Part shown: positions 6,541 through 11,009 of the stretch, in pieces | How the letters are laid out: each line of letters begins with the position of its first letter | Numbering within the stretch: position 1 is the stretch's first letter | DNA from: Pyrinomonadaceae bacterium | GTDB taxonomy: Bacteria > Acidobacteriota > Blastocatellia > Pyrinomonadales > Pyrinomonadaceae | Assembly: GCA_013813825.1 (NCBI GenBank) | Contig: JACCRA010000475.1 | Span: 1-11,009, forward strand | Length of the DNA stretch: 11,009 nt | Direction: 5' to 3' | Program-made: the position numbers and the translations under genes | The notes under the pieces: model-generated | Seen by the model: the letters and a program-made list of their open reading frames with translations, nothing else | Told to the model about the DNA's origin: nothing | Databases searched by the model: none

Positions 6541-8163
6541 TTAAAGTGGCGTCGCCGTGATCGGCTGCAACTCGGTCGCGAGGGGCACGTGCGGCGCGCC
6601 CGCAACCGGATCGAGGCGGAGGACGCCGCGCTTAAAGTCAAAAGTCATGCGGAAGAAGCGTAACAGATTGCCGCCGAGGATGCCCGTCTGCTCGAAACCG
6701 GAAGTCTCATTGATCGCTTCCATGTCGAGCACCGCCGCCGAAAGGTTGGGATGCCTGACAGCGCCAATCGTCAAGTGCGGCAACAACAACATGCGAACGT
6801 CCTCCGCGACTCCGGCCGCGCCGTAAACTTTAAGCCGCTGCTTCTGCTCATAACGCTCCAACGCCTCGCGCGTCGCGAGGCTCGTGGAAACGACCGAGAT
6901 CGTTGCGCCGGTGTCGATGATGAAATTCTGTGGCCGCGCGATTCCGTCAAGCGAGATGACGCCGCACCAGATGCCGTTTGAAGTTGAGCGCATCGGCAGT
7001 TCAATGGCCGCAACTACGGACGGCGGCCCTTCACCTATCGTGGCGGGCGCGGCCACATGGTTGTTGTCAAAGCGCGCCGCCGCGCCGCGGTCGAGAATGA
7101 GAGCGCGCTCTTGGTAATCGATGGTCGAAAGATATTTTCCGAGAATGGCAATGCCGAGGTAGCCGTCAATCGACTCTTGGGTGGAGTGAAAGTCGCGAAT
7201 GTAAACCGGCACGTTCTCAACACGCGCTTCGCCCACATGCAGCGCGGAGAGAAAACCATAAACGATCTCGAAACGACCGGCGCCGCCCACCGCCCGCGCC
7301 GACCCGCCGCGCGCAACCGACTTGAGACCAACCCGCTTCGCGGTCGCTTCCGAGATGACGCACATCCCGGAGCCAGTATCGATCACAAACCGCAGCACTT
7401 CTTTCGAGTTATTGAGCCGCACATTAATGATCGGGCGGTTGTTGACGATCTCGAACGGCACCCGCGCGAACTCCGCGCCGGCGGCTTCATACAACGAACG
7501 TTGCGTGCCGAGGTAGCGGAGGAAACTGATCAATCCTTCAATATAAGTGCGGCGGTCGGCGTCGGTGCGCGGCGCAATGCGGAGGAAGTTTTCATAAGCG
7601 TCGGCCGCCTCGCGATAGCGTTCGGAGCGGGCGGCAGACTTGGCGAAGTTGTACACGAAGTCTGGCTCGTTCGGATCGATGAACATCGCGCGGCGCAAAC
7701 CCGCTAATGCCAGCGCCGGCCGGTTCTCGTGGAAGCTGATCATCGCCAACCCAGCGATGGCCAGCGCCTCATCATCTTTGAAACTAAGCGCGGTTTTGAA
7801 CTCTTCGACGGAGAGCAGGAAGTCGCCGCTCGCAAGCAGCGACGCGCCAAGCAGCGCGTGGCCGCGCGACGAAAGGGGATCGAGCGCCACGGCGCGCGCC
7901 GCTGCATCATAAGCGTCCTGCACCTTCCGCTGCTTCAGCAGGGCGTAGCTCAAACCGAGCCGCGCCGGCAAATCTTGCGGGTCTTTCGTGATTAACTCAC
8001 GGTAAATCTTTTCCGCGCCCTCAAACTCGCCTTTCCGTATCGCCTGCTCTGCGCGCGTCCGTTGCTTGTCGCCCGCCGCGAGCACTTTGTCGCCGCTCCG
8101 TAGACACACACACAACGCCGCCACAGCGACGATAGCCAACAGCACACAACTCTTGTTGTTCAT
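6541..8163 (-). CDS. TPR protein with two tandem retropepsin-like aspartyl protease domains, exported
   Basis: Numbering is from the ATG at 8161-8163, preferred over the ATG four codons upstream because GGGTGA lies 4 nt before it (540 aa). A hydrophobic signal segment (about 5-20) has no convincing lipobox. Four to five TPR-like helical repeats occupy about 34-200, with AxxLDP and AxxIDP ends. Two retropepsin-like domains follow. The first has FVIDTGSGMCVIS (Asp262) and later GYLGIAILG with a closing STIDY. The second has FIIDTGATISVVS (Asp417) and later TGILGGNLLRFF with a closing MTFDF. Retropepsins normally work as homodimers with one DTG from each subunit, so two DTGs in one chain could form an internal pseudo-dimer like pepsin. 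Location is probably periplasmic or outer-face. Substrate is unknown. It heads a unit with the PIN gene 10 nt downstream. Confidence 0.88.
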   Translation of the reverse strand: MNNKSCVLLAIVAVAALCVCLRSGDKVLAAGDKQRTRAEQAIRKGEFEGAEKIYRELITKDPQDLPARLGLSYALLKQRKVQDAYDAAARAVALDPLSSRGHALLGASLLASGDFLLSVEEFKTALSFKDDEALAIAGLAMISFHENRPALALAGLRRAMFIDPNEPDFVYNFAKSAARSERYREAADAYENFLRIAPRTDADRRTYIEGLISFLRYLGTQRSLYEAAGAEFARVPFEIVNNRPIINVRLNNSKEVLRFVIDTGSGMCVISEATAKRVGLKSVARGGSARAVGGAGRFEIVYGFLSALHVGEARVENVPVYIRDFHSTQESIDGYLGIAILGKYLSTIDYQERALILDRGAAARFDNNHVAAPATIGEGPPSVVAAIELPMRSTSNGIWCGVISLDGIARPQNFIIDTGATISVVSTSLATREALERYEQKQRLKVYGAAGVAEDVRMLLLPHLTIGAVRHPNLSAAVLDMEAINETSGFEQTGILGGNLLRFFRMTFDFKRGVLRLDPVAGAPHVPLATELQPITATPL

Positions 8164-8167
8164 AAGA

Positions 8168-8173
8168 TCACCC
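8168..8173 (-). promoter_or_regulatory. Likely ribosome binding site deciding the TPR-protease start
   Basis: On the coding strand GGGTGA stands 4 nt before the ATG at 8161-8163. The alternative ATG at 8173-8175 has no comparable purine-rich site, so the shorter start is favoured. Confidence 0.5.
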
Positions 8174-8185
8174 ATCAGAACATGG

Positions 8186-8262
8186 AGAAGGCACCAGGCA
8201 GTAAGCAGTAGGCCGCAAATAGAAAGAAGAACGCTCTGGCTGCTTACTGCTTACTGCCTTCT
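8186..8262. repeat. Palindromic heptamer array between glycosylase and TPR-protease genes
   Basis: Perfect 15-bp arms, aggcagtaagcagta (8196-8210) and tactgcttactgcct (8245-8259), enclose a 34-nt centre. An outer agaaggc/gccttct pair (8186-8192, 8256-8262) offers an alternative register. The unit gcagtaa recurs with 7-nt spacing, as in the array at 4813-4896. It lies in the 121-bp gap of the leftward series. No T-run consistent with leftward termination follows the stem. Confidence 0.85.
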
Positions 8263-8284
8263 GTCTGCTTTTCATCTCTCATCC

Positions 8285-8953
8285 CTATTTAAGGATTTCC
8301 CCCGTCTTCATTGACCAGAGGACGAGGTCGAGTTCGTCGAAGTCAATCTGTGCGAGGCGCGCGAGTTGTCGTAGTTGCTCTTCGATGGCGAGATAGCGAG
8401 CGCGCGTTGCCGGCGGGTCGGGAGAGGAAATGACGCCCAACTCCGCGAGACCTCGCAGAATGTGCTTATCAAGGATCGCGTAGCCGCGAAACCCGACGTT
8501 TCGCAGAAAGTGGCTCGCCTCTTTGTAGCCGAGTCCCTTAACACGCCGCTCGCGCGCCAGCCAGTCGCGCCGCTCAATCGGATCGTCGAAACCTGCGAGC
8601 CGTTCGCGCAGTCGCATCCCGCAATCTTCTTGCAGATATTCGCGTGTGACGACGATGTAACCCGAACGCGCCCGCGGATACCGATGCACGCCGCGAAGCG
8701 CGCCCGCTAATTCTTCGTGCGTCCCGGCGTCAAGCAACGAGCGAACGGCAACGACGGAGTTGAGGCCCATCCGCGCCGAAGCGCCAGCAGTAAAAATACA
8801 AAAGACCAATTCTTCAAAGAGCAATTCGTCGGAGCCTCGCCGCCACACCTGTTGAAACTCTTGGAGCCGTACGCGGATGGCGCGCCGGCGCTCATGGTGC
8901 GCGGCTTGGAGGCTTTCAACTGTAAGGGGCGGCGGCGGCTGTTGGTGGCGCAC
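8285..8953 (-). CDS. 8-oxoguanine DNA glycosylase / AP lyase, Ogg2 type
   Basis: This 222-aa protein matches the helix-hairpin-helix DNA glycosylases of the Ogg2 class, known from archaea and some bacteria such as Thermotoga. The HhH segment is VKGLGYKEASHFLRNVG with the probable Schiff-base nucleophile Lys144. The catalytic Asp162 lies in AILDKHILRGL, 18 residues later, the same spacing as Lys129/Asp147 in the Methanocaldococcus enzyme. The protein would excise 8-oxoguanine opposite C and nick the abasic site in the nucleoid. No iron-sulfur cluster Cys set is present, as expected. The start is GTG (8951-8953), the first start codon after an in-frame stop upstream; no Shine-Dalgarno is visible and the first ten residues are Pro/Gln-rich. 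It is the promoter-proximal gene of the leftward series and diverges from dacB. Confidence 0.92.
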   Translation of the reverse strand: MRHQQPPPPLTVESLQAAHHERRRAIRVRLQEFQQVWRRGSDELLFEELVFCIFTAGASARMGLNSVVAVRSLLDAGTHEELAGALRGVHRYPRARSGYIVVTREYLQEDCGMRLRERLAGFDDPIERRDWLARERRVKGLGYKEASHFLRNVGFRGYAILDKHILRGLAELGVISSPDPPATRARYLAIEEQLRQLARLAQIDFDELDLVLWSMKTGEILK

Positions 8954-9443
8954 TGCTGAACGACGGATGCGGGCTACTCTCGACTCCGCGAAATTCTAGG
9001 GGCGCACTCTCGACGTTGTCAATGCAAAGGTCGTTCGCAGTTGGTAGTTATGGGGTCTCTTGGTTTTCAGACACAGAGACAGGATCAATAGGATTCACAC
9101 GATAAAAGACGAACAGTCCATCCTCATTCCATCCTGTGAATCTTGCTTAATTCCTCCTTCGTCCGTCCCGGAGAATGAAAAGACCCTCTCGTTCGCAATT
9201 TATAGTTACTGATCGGCAGCCGGCCGTGTTAGTTTAAGATTTGAGGTTTGAGGTTGGGCTTTTTGACTTCAAGCTTTTGAGCAGTACGCCGTGAAACGAC
9301 GGGCGTGTGCCGGCAGACAATCCTTTTCCTCGCTCAACGCATCTGACGTGTGGTTATTCCTCCCCAAGACATTCGCGTTTCAAGGGCGCAAGGTCCGCCG
9401 CTGCAACACGGGGCACTATTCTTAACACACTTGAGGTCAAGAT
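8954..9443. other. Divergent intergenic region between glycosylase and DacB genes
   Basis: About 490 bp without a credible gene. It should hold the promoters of both divergent genes, but I cannot pick a convincing -35/-10 pair. It contains an imperfect inverted repeat centred on gattcaca/tgtgaatc (9092-9099, 9135-9142) whose flanks (aggatcaata and attcct) extend the similarity to about 22 bp. It also contains two tandem copies of tttgagg (9240-9253). An AT-richer patch lies at about 9195-9245. Confidence 0.6.
9433..9436 (+). promoter_or_regulatory. Shine-Dalgarno for dacB
   Basis: GAGG lies 7 nt before the ATG at 9444, a standard distance. It supports this start over internal methionines and places a signal peptide at the N-terminus. 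Confidence 0.7.
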
Positions 9444-10829
9444 ATGGGTCATTTAAAAGTCATTCGCTTCGTTTTCATCTGCGGTCTGTGGGCGGCGACG
9501 GCGCTCGGAGTCGCGGCGCAGGAGCCGCGCCCTTCCCCGCTGTTGCCGGCCAAGCCGCCCACCACAGTCGCGCCGGTGCTGATGCCGTTCCCGACTGCCG
9601 CCGGTGACTCGCCAGAGTTGCGGGACGACGTTGAGATTTTGCCGCTGCCGACACCGACTCCCATCTACGGGCGGCTCGGCATGTTGGTCGAGACGCTCGA
9701 TGGGCAAGCGATCAGAGCAGAATCGTCCGAGCAATTATTTAATCCGGCTTCCGCCATCAAACTCGCCACGGCCCTTGACGCGCTCCAGACCTTCGGGCCG
9801 GAGCACCGCTTCGCGACCGTCCTCTGGACCAACGGGACGCTCGATCAGGCAACCGGCACGATCGCAGGCGATCTGATCGTCTCCGGGCGCGACCCATCTT
9901 TCCACGATGAGCACGCCGTCGAGTTAGCGCGCGAGTTGAATCGCCTCGGCATCCGCACTGTAACCGGCGATCTGATCGTCGCTCCGCGTTTCACCTTGAA
10001 CTTCAGTTCGTCATCGCAACGCTCCGGCGAGCGACTCTACGACACGCTTGACGCCGAGCGCCGCCCCGCGGCGGCGACGCGCGCGTGGTACGACTCGCGC
10101 ATCGTGCGCGGCCAGCAGGCGACGCTGCCAACCGTTCCGAGCGTCGCCGTGATGGGCGCTGTCTATGTTGAGTCGGTGCCGGCCGGCGCGCGGATGTTGC
10201 TGACGCACCGTTCCAGCGCGCTTGTTGATGTGTTGAAGGTGCTGCTTTGCTACTCCAACAATTTTATGGCCGAGCGCTTGGGCGACACGATGGGCGGCCC
10301 CGCGGGCTTGCAGCAGTTTTTGATCAGCAAGGTTGGCGTCTCGCCTTTTGAAGTTCAACTCGCAACGACCAGCGGACTCGGCGTCAACCGCGTCTCGCCG
10401 CGTGCGATGATGAAAATTTACCGGGCGCTGGTCGCGGAACTCGACCGACACGACTTGACGCCGGCGGACATTTTGCCGGTGGCCGGCGTCGATCCGGGCA
10501 CGCTGCAAAAGCGTTTTACCGCTGGCCTCGCGCGCGCCAGCGTCATCGCCAAGACCGGCACTCTGATTCGCACCGACGCAGGGGCTAGCGCCCTCGTCGG
10601 CCAACTGCGCACACGCAACGGCGAGACGCTCCTGTTTGTCATCTTCAACCAGCGTGGCAGCGTCTGGCGCTTCCGCAACATGCAGGAACAACTCATTAGC
10701 GAAATTCAGTTTGCGCGCGGCGGCCCGGCACCATTCGCCTACACGCCCGTCACTCTCGCCATGCGCCTCGCCGATACCGAAACCAAAGCGACTCGCAACA
10801 GCGACGAATACGAAGCCACACCGAACTAG
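9444..10829 (+). CDS. dacB: D-alanyl-D-alanine carboxypeptidase/endopeptidase, PBP4 (S13) type
   Basis: This 461-aa exported penicillin-binding protein trims the terminal D-Ala from peptidoglycan stems and/or cuts cross-links in the periplasm. Residues 7-25 form a signal peptide with likely cleavage after GVAAQ. A Pro-rich stretch (27-75) may tether the enzyme. The three active-site motifs are present: FNPASAIKL with nucleophile Ser103 and Lys106, CYSNNFMAERL with Ser271 and Asn273, and VIAKTGTL at 370-372. TTSGLGVNRVSP is the conserved segment between the last two. Serine-to-SxN spacing is 168 residues, against 244 in E. coli PBP4 (Ser62 and Ser306), so the inserted domains II/III are reduced. 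The start is fixed by a good Shine-Dalgarno. The gene is monocistronic, ending at a strong terminator. Endopeptidase versus carboxypeptidase preference cannot be told from sequence. Confidence 0.94.
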   Translation: MGHLKVIRFVFICGLWAATALGVAAQEPRPSPLLPAKPPTTVAPVLMPFPTAAGDSPELRDDVEILPLPTPTPIYGRLGMLVETLDGQAIRAESSEQLFNPASAIKLATALDALQTFGPEHRFATVLWTNGTLDQATGTIAGDLIVSGRDPSFHDEHAVELARELNRLGIRTVTGDLIVAPRFTLNFSSSSQRSGERLYDTLDAERRPAAATRAWYDSRIVRGQQATLPTVPSVAVMGAVYVESVPAGARMLLTHRSSALVDVLKVLLCYSNNFMAERLGDTMGGPAGLQQFLISKVGVSPFEVQLATTSGLGVNRVSPRAMMKIYRALVAELDRHDLTPADILPVAGVDPGTLQKRFTAGLARASVIAKTGTLIRTDAGASALVGQLRTRNGETLLFVIFNQRGSVWRFRNMQEQLISEIQFARGGPAPFAYTPVTLAMRLADTETKATRNSDEYEATPN

Positions 10830-10837
10830 CAAGAAAA

Positions 10838-10908
10838 AGCAGTAAGCTGTAGGCAGAAGGCAGTCAAGACGATGTGTTCCTGACTGCCTTCTGCTACTGC
10901 CTTCTCTG
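10838..10908. repeat. Palindromic heptamer array downstream of dacB
   Basis: Perfect 14-bp arms, gcagaaggcagtca (10853-10866) and tgactgccttctgc (10881-10894), enclose a 14-nt loop. Flanking gcagtaagctgtag on the left and tactgccttctctgc on the right continue the pairing with a one-base bulge. Units share the gcagtaa/gaaggca words of the arrays at 4813-4896 and 8186-8262. It lies between the dacB stop and the terminator. Confidence 0.8.
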
Positions 10909-10920
10909 CTGTCATCCCTT

Positions 10921-10966
10921 AAAAAAACTGCGCCCCGGCAGCCTGAGAGTTGCCGGGGCGCTTTTT
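10921..10966 (+). terminator. Strong bidirectional rho-independent terminator after dacB
   Basis: Perfect 11-bp GC-rich arms, gcgccccggca (10930-10940) and tgccggggcgc (10951-10961), have a 10-nt loop and are followed by five Ts (10962-10966). On the other strand the same stem is followed by a seven-T run (complement of 10921-10927) after 2 nt, so it could also stop leftward transcription from beyond the right edge. Nothing recognisable lies in 10967-11009. Confidence 0.92.
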
Positions 10967-11009
10967 CGTTCTACCGGCGTGCGGCGGGCGGCACCGCGGA
11001 GCCGGAGAA

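Noticed and set aside
6531..6641. Upstream extension of the PIN frame
   Set aside because: The added residues are Arg/Ser-rich, overlap the end of the TPR-protease gene, and precede the natural start of the PIN fold.
7057..7707. 216-codon rightward frame opposite the TPR-protease
   Set aside because: It is antisense to two clear DTG domains and shows no recognisable domain.
9350..9607. Rightward frame overlapping the dacB start
   Set aside because: It is out of frame with dacB, has no Shine-Dalgarno or domain, and covers the signal-peptide region of a firm gene.
10011..10832. 273-codon leftward frame opposite dacB
   Set aside because: It lies wholly antisense to a well-supported gene. Its composition is typical of an antisense GC-rich shadow, with no motif or Shine-Dalgarno.

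Overview
The window looks like a GC-rich bacterial chromosome segment. It is probably from an uncultured or environmental lineage such as Acidobacteriota (Blastocatellia-like). That placement is an inference from the gene types (archaeal-style class III aminotransferase, TPR plus retropepsin protein, Ogg2-type glycosylase) and from the many palindromic intergenic repeats; no marker gene here proves it. I see no rRNA, tRNA, CRISPR array, insertion sequence or phage gene.

Layout. A class III PLP aminotransferase, cut by the left edge, runs rightward to 1009. A gap of about 350 bp (1010-1359) holds two palindromic elements. A long leftward series follows, from 8953 down to 1360. In transcription order it is: Ogg2-type 8-oxoguanine glycosylase, TPR protein with two retropepsin domains, PIN-domain protein, small charged protein (possible PIN partner), unknown 265-aa protein, membrane-anchored lytic transglycosylase, amidohydrolase/deaminase, and acetate kinase. 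TPR to PIN is separated by 10 nt and transglycosylase to amidohydrolase overlaps by ATGA, so at least parts are co-transcribed. After a divergent gap of about 490 bp, a secreted D-Ala-D-Ala carboxypeptidase (DacB/PBP4 type) runs rightward and ends at a strong bidirectional terminator.

Functions. Two genes act on peptidoglycan (lytic transglycosylase and DacB), two on central or nitrogen metabolism (acetate kinase and aminotransferase), one on nucleoside or cyclic-amine deamination, and one on oxidative DNA repair. The PIN and small-protein pair resembles a toxin-antitoxin-like module embedded among chromosomal genes. No single pathway unites the series.

The most unusual content is between the genes. 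Four gaps hold palindromes, three of them built from about 7-nt repeated units related to gcagtaa/cagtgag and a fourth from ggtcaga units. Two of these fill the whole gap and abut the next start codon with no Shine-Dalgarno. There is also a compact multi-hairpin element (1072-1224) and two further inverted-repeat elements of interspersed-repeat character. Among the proteins, the single-chain double DTG protease and the shortened DacB deserve a second look.
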